Positions 29,773 to 38,046 of a stretch of 64,000 bases of DNA are shown piece after piece. Made by a program: the position numbers and the translations under genes. The DNA is from Pseudomonas poae (GTDB lineage Bacteria; Pseudomonadota; Gammaproteobacteria; Pseudomonadales; Pseudomonadaceae). A model generated the notes under the pieces. That model did no database searches and had not been told where the DNA came from. It was given only the letters and a program-made list of their open reading frames with translations. Every line of letters begins with the position of its first letter. Within the stretch, counting starts at the first letter, position 1. Location: NCBI RefSeq assembly GCF_001439785.1, contig NZ_JYLI01000009.1:1-64000 (forward strand), in the 5' to 3' direction.

Positions 29773-29806
29773 AAATGTGGGAGGGAGCAAGCCCCCTCCC
29801 ACATTT
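29773..29806. repeat. REP element (group I type)
   Basis: Near-perfect hairpin AAATGTGGGAGGGAGCAAGC plus CCCCTCCCACATTT. The minus strand contains GTGGGAGGGGGCTTGC, the group I 16-mer known from SBW25. It lies between two convergent genes. Confidence 0.88.
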
Positions 29807-29833
29807 GGATGTTCAACAGCCTTGCAAGCTTGA

Positions 29834-30184
29834 TCAGCCGGTGGTTTTTACCGCTTTCTCGGCCGCCACTTCGGCTTTGGTCTTAAGGTTATTCAGCTCT
29901 TCGCCGGCGCGCTCGATCTTGGTCCGCAGGCTGTTCATCTCCTGGCGACCCTGCTCAAGTTTGTCCTTGAGCGAACTGTGGCCGGTAAAGCCGCGCTTGA
30001 GCGCCACGCCGCCGATTGCCACCTGGATCAGACCGAGAAAACCGCCACGGCGCAGGCCTTTGCCCAGCATGATGAAACCACCGGCCACCGAGCCGATGCG
30101 TTCCCAGCCGTGCACGTTTTGCTCGTGCTGCGGGGCGGGCTGCAGGTGCTCGATGATAGGTCGCAGGTGTGTGCTGTCGCTCAT
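29834..30184 (-). CDS. Small membrane protein, DUF2892-like with coiled-coil tail
   Basis: This 116-aa protein has a hydrophilic N-terminus (MSDSTHLRPIIEHL), two short hydrophobic segments (about residues 28-44 and 48-62: IGSVAGGFIMLGKG, FLGLIQVAIGGVAL) as in DUF2892 inner-membrane proteins, and a C-terminal amphipathic coiled coil (about 72-112, ELNNLKTKAEVAAEK). ATG at 30184. The longer reading frame upstream belongs to the methyltransferase region. Function unknown. Confidence 0.75.
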   Translation of the reverse strand: MSDSTHLRPIIEHLQPAPQHEQNVHGWERIGSVAGGFIMLGKGLRRGGFLGLIQVAIGGVALKRGFTGHSSLKDKLEQGRQEMNSLRTKIERAGEELNNLKTKAEVAAEKAVKTTG

Positions 30185-30251
30185 GATCCGTCTCCAACAA
30201 GGGCTAGTGTAACTAGCTGACTGCTGGCCGGCGCCGGATGTTCCCGAAAAA

Positions 30252-30719
30252 TCAGTACTTGGGCCCCGAGCGGGTGTTGTTGCCCTTGGCCAGGCGGTCG
30301 TAGAGCACCACGTTGACGGTGGCGGCAAGGTTCATGCAGCCAGTGGTCGGGATGTACACCACGTCTTCGCACCAATCGCGAATCTCTTTATCCAGCGAGC
30401 CGTCTTCCGGGCCGAAGATATACAGCGCGCGGTCGGGATGGGTGTATTCGGGCAGCGGGCGAGCGCCTTCCACCAGCTCCACGGCAACCGGGATGCAGCC
30501 CAGCGGCAGGATTTTCTTCAAGTCATCGATGCCGATCAGCGGGATGTCGTGGTGGACCTTCTTGGTGTCGGTGATGAAATCCCGCGCGCGCTCGTAACGC
30601 ACGCCGGTGTAGAACACCGAGGCCACGCCGTAGCAACCGGCGGCGCGCATCACCGAGCCGACGTTTTCGGGGGATTTGGGGTTATACAGACCGATGCAGC
30701 TGTAGCGTTTATTGCCCAC
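30252..30719 (-). CDS. TrmH/SpoU-family RNA methyltransferase
   Basis: This 155-aa protein carries the three SPOUT motifs: NPKSPENVGSVMRAAGCYGV (motif 1), LYIFGPEDGSLDKEI (motif 2) and VYIPTTGCMNLAATVNVVLYDR (motif 3), where the common SLN is CMN. It makes a knotted dimer that methylates a 2'-OH in tRNA or rRNA with SAM. The length fits the TrmL-like short class, but the exact target base is not readable. GTG start at 30719. Confidence 0.87.
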   Translation of the reverse strand: MGNKRYSCIGLYNPKSPENVGSVMRAAGCYGVASVFYTGVRYERARDFITDTKKVHHDIPLIGIDDLKKILPLGCIPVAVELVEGARPLPEYTHPDRALYIFGPEDGSLDKEIRDWCEDVVYIPTTGCMNLAATVNVVLYDRLAKGNNTRSGPKY

Positions 30720-30789
30720 GGGGAAGGGTGCCTTGACGAAAAAGCGCGATTATACGGCCTTGAAGTGATGCGGTGCTTGCACGATCGCT

Positions 30790-30856
30790 ATTGGGAGCAA
30801 GCCCCTCCCACCGTTGGAACGCATTGCAGTGTGGGAGGGGGGCTTGCCCCCGATGG
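30790..30856. repeat. REPIN: two REP elements in inverted orientation
   Basis: TTGGGAGCAAGCCCCTCCCA at 30791-30810 and GTGTGGGAGGGGGGCTTGCC at 30829-30848 are facing REP sequences separated by about 20 bases, the composite structure called a REPIN. It lies between yajD and the methyltransferase gene. Confidence 0.8.
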
Positions 30857-30880
30857 GGCCGGTACAGGCGATGACGATGT

Positions 30881-31255
30881 TCAGCTGTCTTTCTTCATCA
30901 GCCCCGCCAACGCCGCAAACGGGTTGTGCGTGGCCTTGGCAATCGTCGGGCTGCTGGTGGAGCCTTCGCCGAAATACTGCTGGTCGGTATAGCGCGAGTG
31001 CTCGTTGTCATGGCAATACAGGCACAGCAACTCCCAGTTGGAGCCATCCTGGGGATTGTCATCATGGTTGTGGTTGCGGTGGTGTACGGTCAGTTCGCTC
31101 AGGCGCTTGCCGGCAAACTCACGGGCGCAGCGGCCGCACACGTGGGGGTACATTTTCAGGGCTTTGTCGCGATAGCCCATTTCCCGGTCGCGCTGGGCAT
31201 CGGCGAGAATGCGGTCCAGCTTGGCGGTGTGGGAGGGCGGGTTGGTCGAGCTCAT
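30881..31255 (-). CDS. yajD: YajD-family HNH nuclease
   Basis: This 124-aa protein has an HNH endonuclease core: CGRCAREF, LTVHHRNHNHDDNP and NWELLCLYCHDNEH, with two CxxC pairs for zinc and the HHxxHxH run. YajD proteins are small, chromosomally conserved HNH proteins whose DNA target is unknown. AGGAG places the second of two tandem ATGs (31255) at ideal spacing. Confidence 0.9.
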   Translation of the reverse strand: MSSTNPPSHTAKLDRILADAQRDREMGYRDKALKMYPHVCGRCAREFAGKRLSELTVHHRNHNHDDNPQDGSNWELLCLYCHDNEHSRYTDQQYFGEGSTSSPTIAKATHNPFAALAGLMKKDS

Positions 31256-31352
31256 CATGGCTCCTGGCTATTTGAGGGTTCACGGATACCGTGGATTCTA
31301 GCCGCTCGCGCGCTAAATAACCGCTTCACTTTAGCCATAAGGATTGAACTTC

Positions 31353-32267
31353 ATGCGTCTGCATTCATGGATCGTTGCATTGCTGCTGTGTGGGGTGACT
31401 GCCCACGCCTTTTCAGCGCCCAGGCCCGGGCAAGTTATCGAAGTGGCCCTCGAACAACTGCATCCTACCCAGGCCGTGGTGGGGTTTGACCAGATCTATT
31501 ACAGCCTCGGCTTGTTCTCCGACAAACCGGCCAGGGTGTTCGACGAGTACTGTGAAACCAACGGCCAGGGCGAAGCGAAAAAGGTACCGAAGCAGGCCGA
31601 TCTGCAGCACCCCGAAAGCTTTACCTGCCAGCACCCGGTAGGCGCCCACCCGGAAGAGATGAAAACCGTGGTGATTGGCCCCGGTGGCCAGTTGTACCTG
31701 ACCGACGGTCACCACAGCTTCACCACCCTGTGGGAAGTCCCCGGCGGCGGTGCCCGGCTGAAAATGTGGGTTCGGGTGACTGACGATTTCAGCAGCAGCC
31801 CGGACATGACCACCTTCTGGCAACGCATGGCGGCGGCGCGCAAGGTCTGGCTCAAGGACAGTCAAGGCCGCACCCTGGCGCCTGAGCAGTTGCCAGCGCA
31901 GTTGGGCTTCAAGCACCTGCAGAACGACACCTTTCGCAGCCTGGTGTATTTCACCCGCAAGGCCGCCTATGGCAAGCCGGACGCTGGCGAGATTGCGCCG
32001 GAATTTCTGGAGTTTTACTGGGGCGACTGGCTGCGCACCCAGGTTGATCTGGGCCAGTACGACCTGGACAGCAAGGGCGGCTACAAGGATGCAATCGAAG
32101 CCGTGGCCAAACGCATGGTCAGCCTGGCGCCGGGCTCGAAGGTGGGTGACAGCGGGTTTACCGCCCATCAGTTGGGCGGCAAGACGGCGCTGGACCGCAA
32201 GGCGCTGGAGAAGACGTTCGACAACAAGGTGCCGTATGTTTTTGACTACCGTAAATCCCTGCGCTGA
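31353..32267 (+). CDS. Exported ParB/Srx-fold protein (ParBc_2-like)
   Basis: This 304-aa protein has a signal peptide (MRLHSWIVALLLCGVTAHAF, cleavage near FSA) and then a ParB/sulfiredoxin-like domain: IEVALEQLHPTQAVVGFDQI at the start and YLTDGHHSFTTLWE, which matches the DGHHR-type nucleotide-binding box of ParB and sulfiredoxin. This is the ParBc_2 (PF08857) type, named for a putative nuclease but poorly studied. A periplasmic location is unusual for this fold. The C-terminal 170 residues form a family-specific helical region. AAGGA lies nine bases before ATG 31353. Own REPIN after the stop. Confidence 0.8.
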   Translation: MRLHSWIVALLLCGVTAHAFSAPRPGQVIEVALEQLHPTQAVVGFDQIYYSLGLFSDKPARVFDEYCETNGQGEAKKVPKQADLQHPESFTCQHPVGAHPEEMKTVVIGPGGQLYLTDGHHSFTTLWEVPGGGARLKMWVRVTDDFSSSPDMTTFWQRMAAARKVWLKDSQGRTLAPEQLPAQLGFKHLQNDTFRSLVYFTRKAAYGKPDAGEIAPEFLEFYWGDWLRTQVDLGQYDLDSKGGYKDAIEAVAKRMVSLAPGSKVGDSGFTAHQLGGKTALDRKALEKTFDNKVPYVFDYRKSLR

Positions 32268-32288
32268 AACAGATCAGACAGGGACTTT

Positions 32289-32422
32289 TGTGGCGAGCGG
32301 GCTTGCCCCGCGTTGGGGTGCGAAGCGCCCCCAATTAAGGCGCATGCGGTATACCTGATACGGCTCAGCGCCTGGTATGGGGCTGCTGCGCAGCCCAACG
32401 CAGGGCAAGCCTGCTCGCCACA
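32289..32422. repeat. REPIN of the GCGAGCGGGCTTGCCCC type
   Basis: TGTGGCGAGCGGGCTTGCCC at 32289-32308 and CAGGGCAAGCCTGCTCGCCA near 32401-32420 are inverted REP copies at the ends of a 134-base palindromic unit. Inner arms include a GGGGCTGCTGCGCAGCCC hairpin. This is a different REP class from the GTGGGAGG type elsewhere in the window. Confidence 0.82.
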
Positions 32423-32492
32423 GGGATAGGGTTGCCTGAAATAGCTCATGCACAACCCATACTTTTGATAAGAGAAGCTTGTGTGCCTGGCG

Positions 32493-33179
32493 TCAGGCTT
32501 TCAGTTTTTCGGCGATCCAGATGGTGTGCCGGGTGCCTTTGTTGCCATGGGCAAATACCTGCACCTCCTCGGCCTTGAAACCGGCCTTGCGCAGTTTGTC
32601 GCTGAACAGTCTGTCGGCGCTGGCCGACCACACGGCCAGCACGCCCTTGGGTCGCAGGGCCTTGGCACACGCGGCCAGGCCGCCGGCGGAGTAGAGCCAG
32701 CTGTTGGCTTTTTGCGTGAGGCCTTCGGGGCCATTGTCGACGTCGAGCATGATCGCGTCAAAGCCCTGGGGTTCGGCCTGCAGCACTTTGGCCACGTCTT
32801 CCTGGCGGATCACGGTGCGCGGGTCCAGCAGCGGGCGGCCGGATTTTTCGCCCAGCGGCCCGCGGTTCCACTCCACCACGCCCGGCACCAGCTCGGCCAC
32901 CACCACTTCGGCGGTCTTGCCCAGGTGCTTGAGCGCCGAGGCCAGGGTGAACCCCATGCCCAGACCGCCGATCAATACCCGCGAACCGGGACGACCGGCC
33001 ACCTTGCGGCAGGGAATCTCCGCCAGGGCGTCCTCGGAGCCGTGCATGCGGGTGTTCATCAGCTGGCCGCCGTCACCGCCCTGGATCTTGATGACAAAAT
33101 CCTCGCCGTATTCGAACAGGCACAAAGCGCCGCCGTTGTCAGGGATCGGGGTGGTGTCGAGCAGAATGAAACGTTTCAT
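32493..33179 (-). CDS. Spermidine synthase-like methyltransferase-fold protein
   Basis: This 228-aa protein has the SpeE-type Rossmann fold: MHGSEDALAE, VLIGGLGMGFTLASAL (motif I), ELVPGVVEWN (motif II), and FDAIMLDVDNGPEGL (motif IV, DxDN). True spermidine synthases have an N-terminal beta-barrel and a GGGDGG loop, here GGLGMG, so the activity is probably different. Members are common in pseudomonads as predicted spermidine synthase-like proteins of unknown substrate. The start at 33179 avoids 18 extra residues of the longer frame. Confidence 0.75.
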   Translation of the reverse strand: MKRFILLDTTPIPDNGGALCLFEYGEDFVIKIQGGDGGQLMNTRMHGSEDALAEIPCRKVAGRPGSRVLIGGLGMGFTLASALKHLGKTAEVVVAELVPGVVEWNRGPLGEKSGRPLLDPRTVIRQEDVAKVLQAEPQGFDAIMLDVDNGPEGLTQKANSWLYSAGGLAACAKALRPKGVLAVWSASADRLFSDKLRKAGFKAEEVQVFAHGNKGTRHTIWIAEKLKA

Positions 33180-33257
33180 GGAAATCTCATTGGGAAGGGC
33201 ATTCTTGCGCGGTTGGGAGTAGCCTTGAGGCATTCCGGTCAGGCCATGGAGCCATCG

Positions 33258-33542
33258 ATGAAGTGCAGCATTCTAACGGTCATTGTGCTCGGTGCGCTCA
33301 CATTGGGTGCCGCGCAGGCGCAAGAGGCGCAAAGCGTACCGGCCGCCCCCGCGTCAACCCCAGGCGCGCCGGGCACTCCGACGCCGACGCTGTACCCGCA
33401 GGTGACGCCACCGGCGTTGCCCAAGGCCAACGCCGACGGCTCGCCGGCGCTGGTGCCGATCGTGTTGCCGACGCCGCCCAAGGACCAGACAGTGCCTGGC
33501 CTGCAGCAAAACGACAGCAAACCAAAGACCCCCGGTGGTTAA
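33258..33542 (+). CDS. Small exported proline-rich protein (94 aa)
   Basis: A signal peptide (MKCSILTVIVLGALTLGAAQ, cleavage near AQA) is followed by a disordered tail rich in Pro, Ala and Thr (APASTPGAPGTPTPTLYP and similar). GGAG precedes the ATG at 33258 by five bases; a start 12 bases earlier is possible. The stop shares the palindrome TTAA with the convergent ptrB stop. There are no cysteines near the cleavage site that would make it a lipoprotein. Function unknown. Confidence 0.65.
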   Translation: MKCSILTVIVLGALTLGAAQAQEAQSVPAAPASTPGAPGTPTPTLYPQVTPPALPKANADGSPALVPIVLPTPPKDQTVPGLQQNDSKPKTPGG

Positions 33543-35584
33543 GCGTCGAGTGCCAGCGCCTTGAACACAAACGCGTATTCCAGCGCCACATCGCGTAGCC
33601 CCTGGTAGCGACCGCTCATCCCGCCGTGGCCGGCGCCCAGTTCGGTCTTGAGCAGCAGCAGGTTGTCATCAGTCTTGGTGTCGCGCAGTTTGGCCACCCA
33701 TTTGGCCGCTTCCCAATACTGCACGCGACTGTCGTTGTAGCCGGCGATCACCAGCAGCGCCGGGTAGGCCTGGGCGCTGACGTTTTCGTAGGGCGCATAC
33801 GCCTTGATGCGCGCATACACCTCGGGCTCTTCGGGGTTGCCCCATTCGTCGTACTCGGTGATGGTCAGCGGCAGCTCCGGGTCGAGCATGGTGTTGAGCA
33901 CATCCACAAACGGCACTTCTGCAATCGCCGCCTGGAACAGCTCCGGGCGCTGGTTGAGCACCGCGCCAATCAACAGACCGCCGGCACTGCCGCCGCTGAT
34001 CGCCAGTTGCCGTGAGGTGGTCAGGCCCTCGGCAATCAGGTGTTCGGCGCAGGCGATAAAGTCGCTGAAGGTGTTCTGCTTGTGTGCCTGCTTGCCGTTG
34101 CGGTACCAGGCCTCCCCCAGCTCGCCGCCGCCGCGCACGTGGGCAATGGCAAACGCCACGCCACGGTCCAGCAGGCTCAGGCGCGCGTGGGAGAACCACG
34201 GGTCGAGGCTCTGGCCGTAGGCGCCGTAACCGTAGAGATACAGCGGGGTCGGCTTGCCCAGTTGGTCGCGCTTGACCACCAGGCTGATCGGCACCTGGGT
34301 GCCATCGGCCGAGGTGGCCCACAGGCGCTGGCTGACGTAGTCGTCGGCATTGAACACACCGAGTACCGGGGTTTCCTTGAGTACCTGTTGCGCGCCGCCG
34401 GCCAGTTCCAGCTGACGCACCTGGGCCGGGCGGTTGAGGGCTTCATAGCGCAGGCGGATCCTGTCGCTGGGGAATTCCAGGCTGTTCTGTACGTAGAGGC
34501 TGTAGGCGGCGTCGGGTAATTCCACGCGATAGGCGGGTAGGCCCTGCGGGTGCACTTCGATCACCGGCAGGCCGCCGATGCGCAGGCTCAGGGTCATGGC
34601 ACTGGCATTCAAGCTCACGCCGTCGAGCATCACCTCATCGCTGTGGGGGATCAGGTTCTGCCACTCGCTTTCGGTCGGCACGTCGCCAATGTCGGTCGCC
34701 ACGAACAGTGCGTAGTTGATGCCGTCACGGTTGCTGCGGATAAACCAGGTCCACGCGCCATTCAGTTGGCCGTGATCGACATCGTATTCATGGTCCTCGA
34801 CCCGTGGCGCCAGGCAGGTGAAATCCAGGTGTGGCTGGTCGGCGTCCAGCGCCCAGATTTCGCTGGTGGTCTTGCTGCCCAAGGCCAGCAGCAACTGGCG
34901 TTCAGAGCTGGAACGGTAGCAATGCAGGAAGAATCGGCCGTCAGGCTCGTGGAACACTTCCTGCGCCGCCGTGCCATCCAGGCGATAGCGATAGAGTTTG
35001 TGCGGGCGGTGAGTGTCGTCCAGTTCGCCGAAGAACAGGGTCAGGCTGTCATTGGCCCAGGTCATGCTGCCGTCGCAGTCCTGGAATTCCAGTTCGCTGA
35101 CCTTGCCTGAGGACAATTCCTTCACGAACAGGGTGTAGACCTCTTCGCCACTGGTGTCGAGGCTGTAGGCCAGGCGCTGATGGTCGGGGCTGATGCTGAA
35201 GGCGCCCAACGAGAAAAAGCCGCCACCGGCCAGCGCGTTCGGGTCCAGCAGCAGTTCTTCGCTGCTTTCATCCACCTGATGGCTGTCGTCGACGGGACGG
35301 CGGCAGCGGTAGTGGCGGGCGTATTCGTCGCCGGCGGTGGTGCGCGTGTAATACAGATACGGGCCCCACGGGGAGGGCAGCGACAGGTCGGTCTCGAGGA
35401 TGCGGCCCTTGATTTCCTCGAACAGCGTGTCGCGCAGCGCCTGCTGGTCGGCGAGCTGGGTTTCCTGCCAGGCGTTTTCGGCCTTGAGGTAGTCGAGGAC
35501 GTCTGCGTTGTCGCGTTCCTGCAACCAGGCGTACGGGTCTGGACCTGGGGCCTTGCGGGCGATCGGAGCGTTGGATAGGGACAT
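33539..35584 (-). CDS. ptrB: Oligopeptidase B (S9A)
   Basis: This 681-aa cytoplasmic serine peptidase cleaves short peptides after Arg or Lys. The N-terminal seven-bladed propeller (about residues 60-400) is followed by the alpha/beta-hydrolase domain: YGYGAYGQSLDPWFS, HVRGGGELGEAWY, the nucleophile elbow ISGGSAGGLLIGAV, the aspartate in GYNDSRVQYWEAAK and the histidine in GAGHGGMSGRY. Length and motifs fit the family. No signal peptide. Its stop overlaps the small proline-rich gene. Confidence 0.93.
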   Translation of the reverse strand: MSLSNAPIARKAPGPDPYAWLQERDNADVLDYLKAENAWQETQLADQQALRDTLFEEIKGRILETDLSLPSPWGPYLYYTRTTAGDEYARHYRCRRPVDDSHQVDESSEELLLDPNALAGGGFFSLGAFSISPDHQRLAYSLDTSGEEVYTLFVKELSSGKVSELEFQDCDGSMTWANDSLTLFFGELDDTHRPHKLYRYRLDGTAAQEVFHEPDGRFFLHCYRSSSERQLLLALGSKTTSEIWALDADQPHLDFTCLAPRVEDHEYDVDHGQLNGAWTWFIRSNRDGINYALFVATDIGDVPTESEWQNLIPHSDEVMLDGVSLNASAMTLSLRIGGLPVIEVHPQGLPAYRVELPDAAYSLYVQNSLEFPSDRIRLRYEALNRPAQVRQLELAGGAQQVLKETPVLGVFNADDYVSQRLWATSADGTQVPISLVVKRDQLGKPTPLYLYGYGAYGQSLDPWFSHARLSLLDRGVAFAIAHVRGGGELGEAWYRNGKQAHKQNTFSDFIACAEHLIAEGLTTSRQLAISGGSAGGLLIGAVLNQRPELFQAAIAEVPFVDVLNTMLDPELPLTITEYDEWGNPEEPEVYARIKAYAPYENVSAQAYPALLVIAGYNDSRVQYWEAAKWVAKLRDTKTDDNLLLLKTELGAGHGGMSGRYQGLRDVALEYAFVFKALALDA

Positions 35585-35674
35585 GGATCACTCTCTGTCT
35601 GGCGGACGGTGGCAGGCATTGCAGCCGCGACACGCAAAAGCCGTTATCATAGCCGCCTCTTTGCCAGCCTTGCC

Positions 35675-36139
35675 ATGGACACCATGACCGAGAACGATTA
35701 TCTGATTGCCTGGGGCCTTTACGCCTTCGCCGCATTGGGCTGCCTGTTGGTGTGGTGGCGCATGACCCGCTGGATCTGGCGCTGGCTGCGCGAGCCGCTG
35801 CAATTGCTGATGGCGGTGCTGCTGTTCAGCCCGACCATCGTCGACCCGGTCAAGACCCAGTTCGCGCCAGCCGTGGCCATCACCGCCCTGGACCTGGTGC
35901 TCAAGGTCGGCAACAACGCCTGGCGGGCGATTTCCGATCTGTTCATGTACACGATGATCGTCTTTGCCGTGTATATCGTGATCGTGTTGATCCGCTGGCC
36001 CATGGAGCGCGCCGCCAACGCGCGTCGCGAGCGCAAGGCCGCGTTCGATGCGGCGCTGGCGCAGGAGCCGGCTGAAGACGACGAGCCTTTCCACCGTCCG
36101 GCACCCGCCAGCGGCACGCGGGTCGAACCGCGCCTTTAA
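35675..36139 (+). CDS. Inner-membrane protein of unknown function
   Basis: This 154-aa protein has three hydrophobic segments (about residues 8-28 LIAWGLYAFAALGCLLVWW, 38-56 and 88-108 MYTMIVFAVYIVIVLI) and a charged C-terminus (ERAANARRERKAAF then an acidic stretch and a basic end). It resembles conserved hypothetical proteins next to ptrB or glutamine amidotransferase genes in Pseudomonas. The start could also be ATG 35684. No function is known. Confidence 0.75.
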   Translation: MDTMTENDYLIAWGLYAFAALGCLLVWWRMTRWIWRWLREPLQLLMAVLLFSPTIVDPVKTQFAPAVAITALDLVLKVGNNAWRAISDLFMYTMIVFAVYIVIVLIRWPMERAANARRERKAAFDAALAQEPAEDDEPFHRPAPASGTRVEPRL

Positions 36140-36160
36140 CGTTGCAGCGAGAGCCCTGGC

Positions 36161-36937
36161 ATGTGTGAATTATTGGGCATGAGTGCCAACGTCCCCACCG
36201 ATATCGTGTTCAGCTTTACCGGGCTGATGCAGCGCGGCGGGCGCACCGGCCCGCACCGCGACGGTTGGGGCATCGCCTTTTACGAAGGCCGTGGCCTGCG
36301 CCTGTTCCAGGACCCGGCGGCGAGCAGCGAGTCGGAAGTCGCACTGCTGGTGCAGCGTTATCCCATCAAGAGCGAAGTGGTGATCGGGCATATCCGCCAG
36401 GCCAATGTCGGCAAGGTCAGCCTGGCCAATACCCACCCGTTCGTGCGCGAACTGTGGGGACGCAACTGGTGTTTCGCTCACAACGGTCAACTGGCGCAGT
36501 TCAACCCGCGCGCCACCTTTTACCGCCCGGTGGGCGACACCGACAGCGAAGCGGCCTTCTGTGATCTGCTCAACCGTGTGCGCGAAGCCTTCCCGGAGCC
36601 TGTGGACATCGAGCAGGTGTTGCCCGACCTGATTGCCGCCTGCACCGAATACCGCAGCAAGGGTGTGTTCAACTGCCTGCTCAGCGACGGCGACTGGCTG
36701 TTTTGCTATTGCACGACTAAATTGGCGCAGATCACCCGACGCGCACCCTTTGGCCCTGCACGTTTGAAGGATGTCGACGTGATTGTCGATTTTCAGGCCG
36801 AAACCACCCCCAATGATGTGGTGACGGTGATCGCCACCGAACCCTTGACCGACAATGAAAACTGGACCCGCTACGAACCGGGCCAATGGAGCCTGTGGCG
36901 ACGCGGTGAATGCGTCAGCCAGGGCGTTACCGAGTAA
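36161..36937 (+). CDS. Class II glutamine amidotransferase (YafJ-like)
   Basis: This 258-aa protein starts [12 protein letters not shown], exposing the Ntn-nucleophile cysteine after methionine removal, as in YafJ and GlxB-like class II amidotransferases. [18 protein letters not shown] and [18 protein letters not shown] match the glutaminase active-site regions, and WCFAHNGQL completes the pattern. It should release ammonia from glutamine, but the acceptor partner is unknown. It forms a likely operon with the downstream DUF2937 gene. Confidence 0.9.
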   Translation: MCELLGMSANVPTDIVFSFTGLMQRGGRTGPHRDGWGIAFYEGRGLRLFQDPAASSESEVALLVQRYPIKSEVVIGHIRQANVGKVSLANTHPFVRELWGRNWCFAHNGQLAQFNPRATFYRPVGDTDSEAAFCDLLNRVREAFPEPVDIEQVLPDLIAACTEYRSKGVFNCLLSDGDWLFCYCTTKLAQITRRAPFGPARLKDVDVIVDFQAETTPNDVVTVIATEPLTDNENWTRYEPGQWSLWRRGECVSQGVTE

Positions 36938-36948
36938 GGATATCGACC

Positions 36949-37491
36949 ATGTTGCTCAGCTATCTGCGGTTGGTGCTGTTTGCCATTGGCCTGTTGGTCG
37001 GTGTGCAGGTGCCCGGGTTCATCAACGACTATGCCAAGCGCGTTGAGGCCCACCTGATCGAAGCCCAGACCGGCCTGCGCGGGTTCGAGACCACCGCGCA
37101 GCAGTTTTTCAAGGGCGACTTGCAGGCGCTGGTGGCCCATTACCGGGCCAGTGATGACCCGGTGTTCCAGAGCGATGCCAACAGCCTGGGCGCCATGCTT
37201 GACCGCCAGCTTGCGTTGGACAATCAGTTCCAGGCCATGCAAGGCCCTTGGTACATCCGCGCCTTGCAAGTGGCGGTAGCCGCCGACCCGGACATTCGCC
37301 AGGAGACCTGGAATGGCTACAGTTATCAAATCCTGCTGACGCCCGAAGCGATGGGCTGGGGGTTGGGTGGGGCGATGCTGTTGTCGTTCGGCATCGAATG
37401 CCTGTTTCGCCTGATCGACTGGGTGGTGCTGGGCGGCAAGCGTTTGCGCCAGAGCCGGCCGATTGAAGAGCGTGACCTCAAAGGCCTTTAA
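36949..37491 (+). CDS. DUF2937 inner-membrane protein
   Basis: This 180-aa protein has an N-terminal membrane segment (LSYLRLVLFAIGLLVGVQVP), a periplasmic helical part and a second segment near residues 140-160 (GWGLGGAMLLSFGIECLFRL). The sequence FVNDYxxRVxAHLxEA-like (here INDYAKRVEAHLIEAQTGL) fits the DUF2937 family. Eleven bases from the amidotransferase gene, so one transcript is likely. The function is unknown. Confidence 0.8.
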   Translation: MLLSYLRLVLFAIGLLVGVQVPGFINDYAKRVEAHLIEAQTGLRGFETTAQQFFKGDLQALVAHYRASDDPVFQSDANSLGAMLDRQLALDNQFQAMQGPWYIRALQVAVAADPDIRQETWNGYSYQILLTPEAMGWGLGGAMLLSFGIECLFRLIDWVVLGGKRLRQSRPIEERDLKGL

Positions 37492-37505
37492 ATAGCGGCT
37501 CGGCC

Positions 37506-37988
37506 CACTGTGGGAGCAAGCCCCCTCTTATCAAATACAAAATAACTTTTGGATTTAAAACCTGAAATTTCAGGCATCCAGTTTCCTGTGGCGAGAAGGC
37601 TTGTCCTGCGTTGGGCTGCGCAGCAGCCCCAAAACCGTGCTCCGGGCAGGGTCAGGTACACCGCGTTTTCCTTGATCGGGGGCGCTGCGCGCCCCAGCGC
37701 GGCTAACCCGGCGTCCTGCCGGGTTACCCACGCTCCAAAGCCTGCGTTCGGCCAGCGTGTTTGACGGGGCGTCTAAGATCAAGATCAAGAGCGCGGCGGC
37801 CTGAGATCCGACCGAAATGGTTTGCCGAACGCTGTACAAAATGTGGGAGCTGGCTTGCCTGCGAAGGCGGTAGTCCAGCAAATATTGAGGCTAACTGACC
37901 CAGCGCTTTCGCCGGCAAGTCGCAGCGCCGCTCCCACAGGGGGTTTACGCTTAACTGAACGGCATTGGGGCAAGCCCGCTCGCCACAA
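37506..37988. repeat. REP/REPIN-rich intergenic region
   Basis: The 555-base gap 37492-38046 has no supported gene. It holds a REP half at 37508-37530, a GCGAGAAGG-type REP with GGGCTGCGCAGCAGCCC hairpin at 37586-37630, a GGGGGCGCTGCGCGCCCC hairpin near 37677-37694, an AACCCGGC-GTCCT-GCCGGGTT hairpin at 37705-37726, a REPIN at 37841-37939 (ATGTGGGAGCTGGCTTGCCT and CGCCGCTCCCACAG ends), and a GGGGCAAGCCCGCTCGCCAC element at 37966-37985. Confidence 0.8.
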
Positions 37989-38046
37989 AGGCCCCAGTTT
38001 GCTGCGCGACAGCGCTACGTCGAAGAGGTAGTGGGGACTCCCACCG

